A program made the translations under genes and the position numbers. From contig NZ_JGZN01000005.1 in assembly GCF_000741715.1 (NCBI RefSeq), positions 180,809-244,808 of the forward strand: a stretch of DNA of 64,000 nt. Direction: 5' to 3'. Of this stretch, positions 26,632-33,976 are shown piece after piece. Numbering within the stretch: position 1 is the first letter of the stretch; every line of letters starts with the position of its first letter. This stretch comes from Bifidobacterium saguini DSM 23967 (GTDB lineage Bacteria; Actinomycetota; Actinomycetes; Actinomycetales; Bifidobacteriaceae). The notes beneath the pieces are model-generated. The model saw only the letters and a list, made by a program, of their open reading frames with translations. It searched no databases and was not told the origin of the DNA.

Positions 26632-27019
26632 CAACACCGGCCCATTTTCCGAAAAACACCGGCATCGGTCCAATTTCGCCAACCCGCCGAAGAAAGCCAC
26701 AACCCGCCGAACCGGTGAACAAGGGATTTGGAATGGGCGCCGAATAGCCTTTCGGGGGCTCTCGCACAAGTTAAGCCCGTCTCGCGCACAACACGAGACG
26801 GGCTTAACTCCTTGATTTTTATTTAGCTTCACTGTCTTTGCTGAGCTGCCGCCGAACGCTTGGTTCACCAAGGTGTAGACGGCTTGTGCGACGCCGATGA
26901 TGCCGAGCAGGATGCTCACGCCGAGGCTGGTCAGGCCCACGTAGTCGGCGGCAGTGTCATGCGTGATATCGATGACACTGAGCGCAGGAGGCTGATGTTG
27001 TCCAGTTTTCTTAGCGTCC
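26632..27019. other. Intergenic stretch with a terminator and a possible membrane-protein remnant
   Basis: A terminator hairpin lies at 26770-26808. On the minus strand, about 26822-26985 encodes a plausible hydrophobic helix (LGVSILLGIIGVAQAVYTLV), but there is no good start codon and the frame runs on through the hairpin, so I do not call a gene. It could be the tail of a deleted membrane protein gene. Confidence 0.4.
26770..26808. terminator. Rho-independent terminator
   Basis: Perfect 15-base arms GTTAAGCCCGTCTCG and CGAGACGGGCTTAAC with a 9-base loop. A T-rich tract (CTTGATTTTTATTT) follows on the plus strand. Confidence 0.9.
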
Positions 27020-27400
27020 CTACAGTTCAATGTCCTGCGCGAGGATGTTGACGGCGTCGGTTTTGTGTTCGATCCACCAGGCTGCGTCATCGCGGCGGAG
27101 CACCTGTTTGCGTAGTTCGGCAAAGGCGTCTCGGTCCTCGATGCGGGCATGGGTGGCGAGAACATCCACTTGGTTGAGCGTTCGCCGGCGAATCGGCTCG
27201 GCGCGATCGCATTGCGCTTTGCTGCCCCATAATGTGCAGAAACCATCCATCCTGTTATCCTGCCGGCTGGCATTGCCGATGCATGCCGCACACAGGGACT
27301 GCTCAGCCTTGCGCACGCGTTGCTCCACAATGACATATGGGCCGTCCACGTTGATGCGTTCTTGATGCCCGCACGCGTGCGTGATTAGTCTCCAAGTCAT
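27020..27400 (-). CDS. Hypothetical Zn-ribbon-like protein behind LexA-type boxes
   Basis: A 126-residue protein of unknown function. The N-terminus has HACGHQERINVDGP, and CAACIG follows about 30 residues later. Together Cys/His of CGH and the CxxC pair could bind one zinc ion. The rest is helical and charged (RIEDRDAFAELRKQVLRRDD). The ATG at 27400 was chosen because GAGG lies about 10 bases upstream. A GTG at 27409 would overlap that site. Two GAAC-N4-GTTC type boxes lie 46-80 bases upstream, so the gene may belong to the SOS regulon. It is divergent from the acetyltransferase gene. Confidence 0.6.
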   Translation of the reverse strand: MTWRLITHACGHQERINVDGPYVIVEQRVRKAEQSLCAACIGNASRQDNRMDGFCTLWGSKAQCDRAEPIRRRTLNQVDVLATHARIEDRDAFAELRKQVLRRDDAAWWIEHKTDAVNILAQDIEL

Positions 27401-27445
27401 ACTGCCCACCTCAACTTTCAGGCAACTATTCGCTTCAACAATCTA

Positions 27446-27480
27446 GAACATATGTTCTATACTCATATGGACATTTGTTC
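27446..27480. promoter_or_regulatory. Two LexA (SOS) box candidates
   Basis: GAACATATGTTC at 27446-27457 is inside a perfect 16-base palindrome (TAGAACATATGTTCTA) and fits the Gram-positive LexA consensus GAAC-N4-GTTC exactly. GGACATTTGTTC at 27469-27480 fits with one mismatch. They lie in the divergent gap between the Zn-ribbon protein and acetyltransferase genes. Confidence 0.65.
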
Positions 27481-27598
27481 GAATGTCTGGAGTGATTTGA
27501 TGACATACGTGTGTGAAGCTCGGCTATTATGAAAAGAAATTCGGGCCGTAGAGGGTTCGGAGAACTTGGCAATCGCAATGGAGCAGGAGGGTCGCCGT

Positions 27599-28213
27599 AT
27601 GAGCGTGCCGCAGAAGGTCTTGGATGTACTGCATTCGGGCGAAGTGTATTTCTGGGATGGCGAGCTAATGGATGCCGCGCAGCAAGAGCAAAGGGATATA
27701 CTCAGCAAAACCAATGAATTGCCGGCTACTTCGCCGGAACGCGACAAGCTGCTACACGAGTATTTCGCCGAAATGGGGGAGAACACGTGGATTGAGCCAC
27801 CGCTTCGCGCCAACTGGGGATGCTCAACCCACTTAGGCAGTTTCGTGTACGCGAACTTCAATCTGACGCTTGTGGATGATGGTGAGATTTTCATCGGCGA
27901 CCATACGATGATCGGCCCGAACGTGACGCTTGTGACCACCGGTCACCCGATTCGCCCTGACTTGCGCGAAAAGCTGGCACAGTTCTCGGAGCCGATTCAT
28001 ATCGGTCGTAACGTGTGGATTGGAGCGAATGTCACCGTGCTGCCGGGAGTCACTATTGGGGATAATTCCGTCATCGGCGCGTGCAGCGTAGTCACCAAAG
28101 ACATTCCCGCCAACTCGGTGGCGGTCGGCACACCTTGCCGTGTGATGCGCGAAATCAACGCGCATGATCAGGAATACTACTGGCGTGATAAGCGCATTCC
28201 GGAGGAGATGTAG
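27599..28213 (+). CDS. Sugar O-acetyltransferase (LacA/Maa type hexapeptide protein)
   Basis: A 204-residue left-handed beta-helix acetyltransferase that would move acetyl from acetyl-CoA to a sugar hydroxyl. The N-terminal helical part (residues about 1-55) is the maltose/galactoside acetyltransferase cap. It is followed by hexapeptide repeats (GEIFIGDHTMIGPNV, VWIGANVTVLPGVTIG). The catalytic His is in TTGHPI (about residue 117). The C-terminus AVGTPCRVMREI is usual. The ATG at 27599 follows a strong AGGAGG. Starts at 27566 and 27578 are less well placed. Confidence 0.88.
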   Translation: MSVPQKVLDVLHSGEVYFWDGELMDAAQQEQRDILSKTNELPATSPERDKLLHEYFAEMGENTWIEPPLRANWGCSTHLGSFVYANFNLTLVDDGEIFIGDHTMIGPNVTLVTTGHPIRPDLREKLAQFSEPIHIGRNVWIGANVTVLPGVTIGDNSVIGACSVVTKDIPANSVAVGTPCRVMREINAHDQEYYWRDKRIPEEM

Positions 28214-28235
28214 TAATTTACGCAGTTGCAGAACT

Positions 28236-28280
28236 ACCCCTCAGTCGGCTTTACCGACAGCTCCCCTGGCGAGGGGGGCA
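28236..28280 (+). repeat. Palindromic repeat family, intergenic copy
   Basis: CCCCTCAGTCGGCTTTACCG then ACAGCTCCCCTGGCGAGGGG, between the acetyltransferase and alcohol dehydrogenase genes. Two inner dyads are visible: GTCGG/CCGAC and CCCCT/AGGGG. Confidence 0.8.
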
Positions 28281-28373
28281 GAAGAAGACGAGGTGTTGAT
28301 GCGGTGTTCTGCGGGGTGAGCGGACTAATGTAACCAAGTGAAGGCATTCCCTCATCACAAAGGAGTTATGACA

Positions 28374-29501
28374 ATGTCCGAACCAACCATCCCCGCAGAA
28401 GGCCGTGTTGCTGTATTGACGGAGCCCAAGCACATAGACGTGCGCACGCTCCCACTGCCGCAAATCAACGATGACGAGGTGCTCGTCCGCGTTGAAGGCT
28501 GCGGCATCTGCGGCACCGACCAATCCGAATACCGTGCTGACCCGTTCGGATACGCTCCCATTGTGCTCGGCCACGAAGCCACCGGCGAAGTCGTGAAACT
28601 CGGTAAGAACGTCACCACGGATTACTCCGGCAAACCACTCAAGGTAGGCGACAAGATCGTCACCGGTTTGCGCCCATGCGGCCACTGCGCCATCTGCAAG
28701 CGCCGTGCCGACATGATTCATCTATGCGAAAACGGCGAAATCCACGGACTCATGCCCGGCGAAGACCACTTCTTCAACGGCTGGTACTCCGACTATATGA
28801 AGTGCAATCCGGGCGCGGTGATTTTCAACGTGAACGACATGCCCGACCGTGACTTGCGCATCCTGATTGAACCGGCCGCCGTGATTGTGCACGCTGTGGA
28901 GGAAGCCAAGAAGATCTACGATTTTAAGCACGGCTCCCACGTGCTGGTGCAAGGCTGCGGCCCGATTGGCTTGCTGCTGGTCGCACTGCTCAAGACCTAC
29001 GGCATTCGCAATATCGTGGCCGTGGATGCCAAGGAAGCCCGTCTCGAGATGGCCGAGAAGCTCGGTGCCACCGCCACCGTGAACTTCTCCGACTATGATT
29101 CCGTGGACGCCGCAGCCGACGCCGTGCGTGCAGTCACCGAAGGTCTCGGCGCGGAAATGGGCTTCCAATGCACCGGTTCACCCGCAGCAGCCGCAGCCCT
29201 GTTCAAGTACATTCGTCGCGGCGGCTCCTACTGCGAGGTCGGCTTCTTCACCAACACCGGCGACGCCACCTACAACCCGCATCTGGACGTATGTCAAAAG
29301 GAAATCAAGCTCACCGGCTCCTGGACTTACCAAGCCGGCGACTGGCTGGAAGCACAAGAATTCCTCAAGGAAGCCAAGGACCGCGGCCTACCCGTCATGG
29401 ATCTGGTGACCAACGTGTTCCCGCTCGACCAAATCAACGAAGCAATGGAATACGCACTCAGCATGCAAGGCCTCAAGATCGAAGTCGTGCCCGAGCTGTG
29501 A
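28374..29501 (+). CDS. Zinc-dependent medium-chain alcohol/polyol dehydrogenase
   Basis: A 375-residue MDR-family dehydrogenase. Catalytic zinc ligands are the Cys of GCGICGTD and the His-Glu of LGHEATGEV. The structural zinc site is the four Cys of RPCGHCAICKRRADMIHLC. The Rossmann motif is QGCGPIGLLLV (about residue 200). Layout and length fit sorbitol, threonine or erythritol-type dehydrogenases, and the actual substrate is not clear. AAAGGAG precedes the start. The ATG at 28374 has the best spacing, while the one at 28368 is too close. A good terminator follows. Confidence 0.88.
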   Translation: MSEPTIPAEGRVAVLTEPKHIDVRTLPLPQINDDEVLVRVEGCGICGTDQSEYRADPFGYAPIVLGHEATGEVVKLGKNVTTDYSGKPLKVGDKIVTGLRPCGHCAICKRRADMIHLCENGEIHGLMPGEDHFFNGWYSDYMKCNPGAVIFNVNDMPDRDLRILIEPAAVIVHAVEEAKKIYDFKHGSHVLVQGCGPIGLLLVALLKTYGIRNIVAVDAKEARLEMAEKLGATATVNFSDYDSVDAAADAVRAVTEGLGAEMGFQCTGSPAAAAALFKYIRRGGSYCEVGFFTNTGDATYNPHLDVCQKEIKLTGSWTYQAGDWLEAQEFLKEAKDRGLPVMDLVTNVFPLDQINEAMEYALSMQGLKIEVVPEL

Positions 29502-29525
29502 AGCAGTAGTCTGTTTTCCTCATGA

Positions 29526-29570
29526 AATAAGCTGCTTACGAATAACTTGTTCGTAAGCAGCTTATTTTTT
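29526..29570. terminator. Rho-independent terminator after the dehydrogenase
   Basis: Perfect 17-base arms (29526-29542, 29550-29566), 7-base loop, then a T run to 29570. Confidence 0.93.
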
Positions 29571-29596
29571 CGATTGCGGACAGTCGTTTGCAAACG

Positions 29597-30514
29597 CTAC
29601 CGAATGCGATAGTTGGAGCCGCGTTGAGTCATAATAAGGCCCGCGCGCGTGAGCTTCTTATCCAACGTGTACAAAGCATTGCGCAACAGGCCCTGCTGTT
29701 CGAAATAAGGTCCGCCCACAAGCCCTACAAGTTCCTTGGTGTTCACGAACTTGCCATCGGCCTTGACCAACGCCTCCAGCAGACTGTATTCCAGGCGGGA
29801 GAGTGTGATCGGACTGTGCGTGGACGCGTAGTACGCCCTGTGATGGGTGGTGTCCAACGTGAGATTGCCGCGAATAATCATTGCAGGGGAGTCGGCTGCG
29901 AGCGCATTCACATACGAGAGCAGTTCGGTGTCGGAGAACGGTTTGCGCAGCACGGCATCCGGCTGGTTGTTGTTCGGTTGCTCGGTACTGCTGTCGGATT
30001 CGCCGGGCTGATTGGATCCAGATGATGCGGCCGGTTCCGTTGATTGGTTTGATTCGATTGGCGCGTACTCATGCGGCAGCGCTCGCCAACGATTGCCTTC
30101 GCCGGTTGTGTGGCTCAATGGTGTGGTGGCGAGCAGCAGAATCTTCAAGGAAGAATCGGTGCTGCGCAGCTGAGCAACAAAATCATTGTGCGGCGGTTCG
30201 ACCAGATCCTCGTCAAGCACAATCGCATCATAAGGGATTACGGGCGCTGCATCGGCATCGTTTGCGGCTTGGAACTGCGCTGGGACAGTGTTTTGAGCCG
30301 GAGCGCTAGTTTGCGCAGTCTGAGTCTGATCGTTGGCCAGCGTTTCGGTGCCAACTTCAGCCTCTGCTACAACCTGCCCCTGCTGTGCTGCAATAATCGC
30401 ATCCAACGTTGCTTCTCGGGTGCCGCTCTGGTCAACCTCATGTTGTGCGCCCAGCAATGTGCCGCGAATGGCGCGGGCGAGCGGCTCATTCGATGCGGCG
30501 ACCAGTAACTTCAT
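29597..30514 (-). CDS. OmpR-type response regulator with insertions in the receiver domain
   Basis: A 305-residue protein. The C-terminal winged helix (about 208-305) is clear: MIIRGNLTLDTTHHRAYYA, LSRLEYSLLEALVKADGKFV and the final MTQRGSNYRIR. The N-terminal receiver is recognisable by the strand YDAIVLDEDLV with the acceptor Asp at 101, ILLLATTPLS and RKPFSD. A Gln/Thr/Ala-rich insert (about 45-90) and a Ser/Asn/Glu-rich insert (about 150-185) are added, and the usual acidic pair near residue 8 is missing. GGGAGGT precedes the ATG at 30514. No histidine kinase gene is near, and it lies downstream of an ABC exporter on the same strand, which it may control. Confidence 0.78.
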   Translation of the reverse strand: MKLLVAASNEPLARAIRGTLLGAQHEVDQSGTREATLDAIIAAQQGQVVAEAEVGTETLANDQTQTAQTSAPAQNTVPAQFQAANDADAAPVIPYDAIVLDEDLVEPPHNDFVAQLRSTDSSLKILLLATTPLSHTTGEGNRWRALPHEYAPIESNQSTEPAASSGSNQPGESDSSTEQPNNNQPDAVLRKPFSDTELLSYVNALAADSPAMIIRGNLTLDTTHHRAYYASTHSPITLSRLEYSLLEALVKADGKFVNTKELVGLVGGPYFEQQGLLRNALYTLDKKLTRAGLIMTQRGSNYRIR

Positions 30515-30572
30515 AAGGCACCTCCCTTGCCGCCCAGTGTAGGCCGAGGCATGGTGCGATGTCGAAATGCGT

Positions 30573-31262
30573 TTAGAGAATGGGCCGCAACGTCATGGGG
30601 TAGCGATGATGTGCGGAGACAATGCTGAGCACAGCGGCAAGGATGCCGAATGCAACCAGTGCAATCAGCGCCCAAACCGCGGACATCATCAGCATCGCAA
30701 TCATGAATACCAGCATCGGCGCAGACGAAATCAGCGAGACTATCGAGAATGAGCCGACCGATGCTGCGTGCGAGGCGAGCAGTATTTGCTCTCCTGCGAA
30801 AGCGATCACGGCTGGTGTAAGGACAATGCACATGATTTCAAGGACTGCATTGTTATTCCAGTGGACCAGTCCGCCCCAAGCCAGATAACCGAAAATGCTC
30901 AGCGACATGACTTCGGCGATAAGTATGGGTAGCAGGCTCTTGGCGATGCAATACTGCAGCATCGAGCGGCCGGATGCGCGCCACGTTTCCACAGTGCCGT
31001 CGCTTTCCACTGCAGCCGACAGGTCCATTTCATTGGGGTTGGCCATCAGCGTGCATAATGCCACTTCACTGCCCAGAAATCCGAACCACGGCGCTAACGT
31101 TTGAGCCGCGGATAGTCCGTCTATAGTGGCGGGATTTTTGGGGTCACTTGCGGAGAGTACGGCGAGCGTCACCGGAATGAACAGCCAAAGGCCGATGCCG
31201 AGTACCAGATATAACGGGTTCTTGCGTAGCAGGGTCCAATCTTTCCAGAGCATTGCTTTCAT
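30573..31262 (-). CDS. ABC-2 type exporter permease
   Basis: A 229-residue integral membrane protein with six hydrophobic segments. The short basic N-terminus (MKAMLWKDWTLLRKN) resembles that of the fused permease-ATPase encoded just upstream (MQAIFYKDFQQLRHN), so the two membrane parts are distant paralogues forming one transporter. AAAAAGGA precedes the ATG at 31262. The exported substrate is unknown, though antimicrobial peptides or their precursors are frequent for such sets. Confidence 0.8.
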   Translation of the reverse strand: MKAMLWKDWTLLRKNPLYLVLGIGLWLFIPVTLAVLSASDPKNPATIDGLSAAQTLAPWFGFLGSEVALCTLMANPNEMDLSAAVESDGTVETWRASGRSMLQYCIAKSLLPILIAEVMSLSIFGYLAWGGLVHWNNNAVLEIMCIVLTPAVIAFAGEQILLASHAASVGSFSIVSLISSAPMLVFMIAMLMMSAVWALIALVAFGILAAVLSIVSAHHRYPMTLRPIL

Positions 31263-31334
31263 AAGAGGTGTCCTTTTTGTGATGTCTGTATAAATTTTGC
31301 CTACAGTGACTCATTCATTTCCGTGAACTTCCCC

Positions 31335-32606
31335 TCAGTCGGTGCTGATGCCAAAGTTCACGTTGCTGTGTTCATGCCCGAGCGTGGCGGCTTGTTTGAA
31401 CGTGTCGATGCTTGGGAAATCAGTGATAGTGCAATCTTTGACAAGATGCTTGTTATCGAGAATGATGACGCGGTCGGTGACCTCCCAGCAGTATTCCAAA
31501 TCATGCGTAATAGTTAATATCGTGCGGCCGTTCGCTTTGAGCTGCTTCATCAAATCGACTAGTAGCTGTCGGGTGATCGGGTCCACGGCATTGGTGGGCT
31601 CATCCAGCAGAATCAGCTTCGGGTCGAACAGCATGCCTGCCACGATGCCTGCGCGTTTCCTCAGGCCGCTGGAAAGATCTTTGACCTTCTTGTCGAGGTG
31701 CTCGCCCAATTCGAACGCCTGCACCATCGGGAGTTCATCAAGATGTTGCATGTCGATGGGGCACGGGTTCTCACGTGTGGCGTAAAGCATCGAACGGAAC
31801 TTGAGATTTTCGCGGATGGTCATCGTAGGGGAGAGGTTGCCGGAATCGCTTAACTGAAACACTTCGCGCATCGAATGGAATATGTTGCTGTTAATTGCAG
31901 CAGACCCATGCTGCGGGCGCAGCAGACCGGTGATGATGCCGAACAAGGTGGTTTTACCCACGCCGTTATATCCCAGAATGCCGAGTGATTGACCGACCGG
32001 CACGACGAGATTGATATGCTCCAGCACCGGTTTGCGGCTCTTGTAGCCGAACGTCATATCCGTGACTCGGATGGCCGGTGGCTGATTGGCGTTGGTGGTG
32101 CTGTTGCTAGGAGCGAGGGTGGAGCTGGTCATGAGTAGAGCCTTTCCTTTGATGCAAATGGACCAGAGATAGAGTGCGAATGCCATCAGCGTGGGCGTGC
32201 ATGCTGTTGCGATACTTTGCGGAGTAAGCATTGCCGAGTGCAGCGTCGGAGCAACGGCAGAGGCGAATATGGTGAGTATTATGCTTGCTACGGTGATTGG
32301 GATAAGCGCCCACAGCAGTTGTGCGATGACATATTGGCGCAGTGGGCGGCCGCAGGCTCGCACCGTAATGATGGTGCCATTGGCAAGGTCGCCGCGAATA
32401 GCATCTATGGAAAGCGTAGGTGCTAGGCAAATACCTAATGCGCCAACGGCAAACTGATACATGACAGCTGCCGTGCCGCCACTCATGCCGATCAGGGGAA
32501 TCATGATGATGCACAGCATTGGCATAGCAATGGCGATGATGACGATGACCAACATCGCGGTGTTATGGCGGAGCTGCTGGAAATCCTTGTAGAAGATGGC
32601 TTGCAT
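31335..32606 (-). CDS. ABC exporter, permease and ATPase fused in one polypeptide
   Basis: A 423-residue protein. Residues about 1-165 form four to five membrane segments of an ABC-2 permease. Residues about 180-423 are a complete ATPase: Walker A GYNGVGKTTLFG, signature LSSGLRKRAG (instead of LSGGQ), Walker B LILLDEPTNAVD and the H-loop THDLE. The joint is around residue 167, where an internal ATG with AAAGGAAAGG upstream (near 32132) looks like an old separate ATPase start. The fusion may therefore be recent. GAGG precedes the start at 32606. The stop lies in a half-copy of the palindromic repeat family. Confidence 0.85.
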   Translation of the reverse strand: MQAIFYKDFQQLRHNTAMLVIVIIAIAMPMLCIIMIPLIGMSGGTAAVMYQFAVGALGICLAPTLSIDAIRGDLANGTIITVRACGRPLRQYVIAQLLWALIPITVASIILTIFASAVAPTLHSAMLTPQSIATACTPTLMAFALYLWSICIKGKALLMTSSTLAPSNSTTNANQPPAIRVTDMTFGYKSRKPVLEHINLVVPVGQSLGILGYNGVGKTTLFGIITGLLRPQHGSAAINSNIFHSMREVFQLSDSGNLSPTMTIRENLKFRSMLYATRENPCPIDMQHLDELPMVQAFELGEHLDKKVKDLSSGLRKRAGIVAGMLFDPKLILLDEPTNAVDPITRQLLVDLMKQLKANGRTILTITHDLEYCWEVTDRVIILDNKHLVKDCTITDFPSIDTFKQAATLGHEHSNVNFGISTD

Positions 32607-32715
32607 AGATGCCTCGAATCGGTATGATGAACCGCATTTGGGTAATTTTGGGTAAGCTTGCGCCAAGCCATGCGCATAGTAGTGATTTTGGGTATGGCTT
32701 GCGCTGAATACTTAG

Positions 32716-32831
32716 CTTCTCTCCCTCCGGAACTGCGTGCTCATGGGCTCGCCGTCGCTCGTTACATCGACTACAAACAGTCCACTGGACTGTTTGCTTA
32801 ACGCCGATGTCCTATCAGAGGGAGGCAGAAG
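32716..32831. repeat. Long imperfect inverted element with an inner 23-base palindrome
   Basis: Outer arms CTTCTCTCCCTC and GAGGGAGGCAGAAG are imperfectly paired. The centre has CAAACAGTCCA, one base, TGGACTGTTTG at 32774-32796. It lies between the fused ABC gene and the upstream repressor gene. The layout is that of a miniature mobile element, but only one copy is present in this window. Confidence 0.55.
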
Positions 32832-32855
32832 GGAAACTGAGAAAAAGATCGGGAA

Positions 32856-33167
32856 TTACTGGCCGGTGACGATTTGGCGCAGGGCGGCTACGTGGGATTG
32901 GAACGCTTGCTTGCCTTCTTGGGTGAGTTTCACCCAAGTGACCTTGTAAGCTTTGCTGCCCTCTCCGGCCTTCTTATCGAGCTGAATATAATCGTGCTCG
33001 GCCAGTGTTTTGAGGTGTTTGGAACAGGTTGCATCACTGATTTCGAGCGTGTCGCGCAGCACATCGAATCGCATCGTGCCATAGGTGTCGAGCAGGCCGC
33101 AGATACGCAGTCGAATCGGCGCGTGGATGATCTCGTTAAACACTGGTTGCGGATTATCCGATGCCAT
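32856..33167 (-). CDS. Winged-helix transcriptional regulator (HTH_34/MarR-like)
   Basis: A 103-residue DNA-binding protein. It follows the HTH_34 pattern: LRICGLLDTYGTMRFDVLRD, ISDATCSKHLKTLAEHDYI as recognition helix, and a beta wing with KAGEGSKAYKVTWVKLT. Such small regulators usually repress an adjacent membrane or exporter operon. Its start overlaps the 3' end of the membrane protein gene by 14 bases, so both are one transcript. The probable operators are the twin dyads at 33829-33868, upstream of that operon. Confidence 0.82.
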   Translation of the reverse strand: MASDNPQPVFNEIIHAPIRLRICGLLDTYGTMRFDVLRDTLEISDATCSKHLKTLAEHDYIQLDKKAGEGSKAYKVTWVKLTQEGKQAFQSHVAALRQIVTGQ

Positions 33168-33780
33168 GATGCGCCTCCGCTAAAGAGTCAAGGGCAGATG
33201 GATTTGGAGCGGTGCGTTGCTGTAATGCGCGGACGATTTCATCACATTCCCACGCTTGCATAGCGCCATTGATAACCGCGCCAACCAATGTGACCGCCAC
33301 GGCTGACCACCATGCGGTGGTGGCGAATCCTACGGCAAGCGCCAAACACGGTGGAATGAAATTGACAAGGAAATGCACGACGATCGCAACCTTATAGCGG
33401 CGGCTCCGCATCGCAGGCTTCGGTGCCTGCCATTGCGGGGCGATGCCTTGGCGGCGGCTATTGAGCATGATGGCCGCAGTGAGAAGCAGCAGACTTATCA
33501 CCAGCAGAGCGGCCACAAGCCATATGGGATTCCACGGCAGGTTGAATCGGTTGAACCATGCCTGAGGGATTAGCCAGTACGTGAATGTGAGCAGACCGAA
33601 TACGATGGCGATCCAAACAATGTTGGACGTGCGGCGGGCCGCATAGCCGGATGCGATTTTCGCGCGATCGGCGTCGAGTGCCTGCAAGGTATCGAATGCA
33701 TCAAGTGCCTGCTGTTGATTGTGGGCAGGATTATGTTCAGGCATCGGCTGCGCCTGTTGCATTGGCTGTATTCTCGCCAT
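33154..33780 (-). CDS. Hypothetical membrane protein, first gene of the repressor operon
   Basis: A 208-residue protein with a Gln/Met/Pro-rich hydrophilic N-terminus (about 1-45), four hydrophobic segments (about 52-72, 82-104, 128-148, 150-172) and a short hydrophilic tail. Function unknown. GGGGGTC precedes the ATG at 33780. The downstream regulator starts inside its last codons. The pairing resembles the DUF-type membrane sensors often co-transcribed with HTH_34 regulators. Confidence 0.72.
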   Translation of the reverse strand: MARIQPMQQAQPMPEHNPAHNQQQALDAFDTLQALDADRAKIASGYAARRTSNIVWIAIVFGLLTFTYWLIPQAWFNRFNLPWNPIWLVAALLVISLLLLTAAIMLNSRRQGIAPQWQAPKPAMRSRRYKVAIVVHFLVNFIPPCLALAVGFATTAWWSAVAVTLVGAVINGAMQAWECDEIVRALQQRTAPNPSALDSLAEAHHGIG

Positions 33781-33828
33781 GATGACCCCCTTCACGCGGA
33801 TTATGGTTGGCTGGAGTAGCCAAACCTC

Positions 33829-33876
33829 TTTCCGCTGTGGAAAATAGTACCACTTTCCATGATGGAAAGAGGTTGG
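33829..33876. promoter_or_regulatory. Twin TTTCC-N5-GGAAA operators inside a larger inverted repeat
   Basis: TTTCCGCTGTGGAAA at 33829-33843 and TTTCCATGATGGAAA at 33854-33868 have centres 25 bases apart. They are enclosed by the longer arms ACCTCTTTCC and GGAAAGAGGT. They lie about 50-90 bases upstream of the membrane protein/HTH_34 operon, so autoregulation is likely. Confidence 0.72.
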
Positions 33877-33906
33877 CGTGTTGGGGGATATGGGCTTAGT
33901 GCGAGA

Positions 33907-33955
33907 GTTCCCCCTCAGTCAGCTATGCTGACAGCTCCCCTCGGGGAGGGGAGCC
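33907..33955 (+). repeat. Palindromic repeat family, intergenic copy (best formed)
   Basis: CCCCCTCAGTCAGCTATGCT then GACAGCTCCCCTCGGGGAGG GGAGCC. The inner dyads GTCAGC/GCTGAC and CTCCCC/GGGGAG would fold as two adjacent hairpins. It lies just downstream of parC. Confidence 0.85.
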
Positions 33956-33976
33956 AAGAACTACTCAGGAAGACGG

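Noticed and set aside
26530..27336. A minus-strand frame of 268 codons overlapping the Zn-ribbon gene
   Set aside because: It runs through a strong terminator hairpin and lacks a usable start. Only a short hydrophobic part could be genuine debris.
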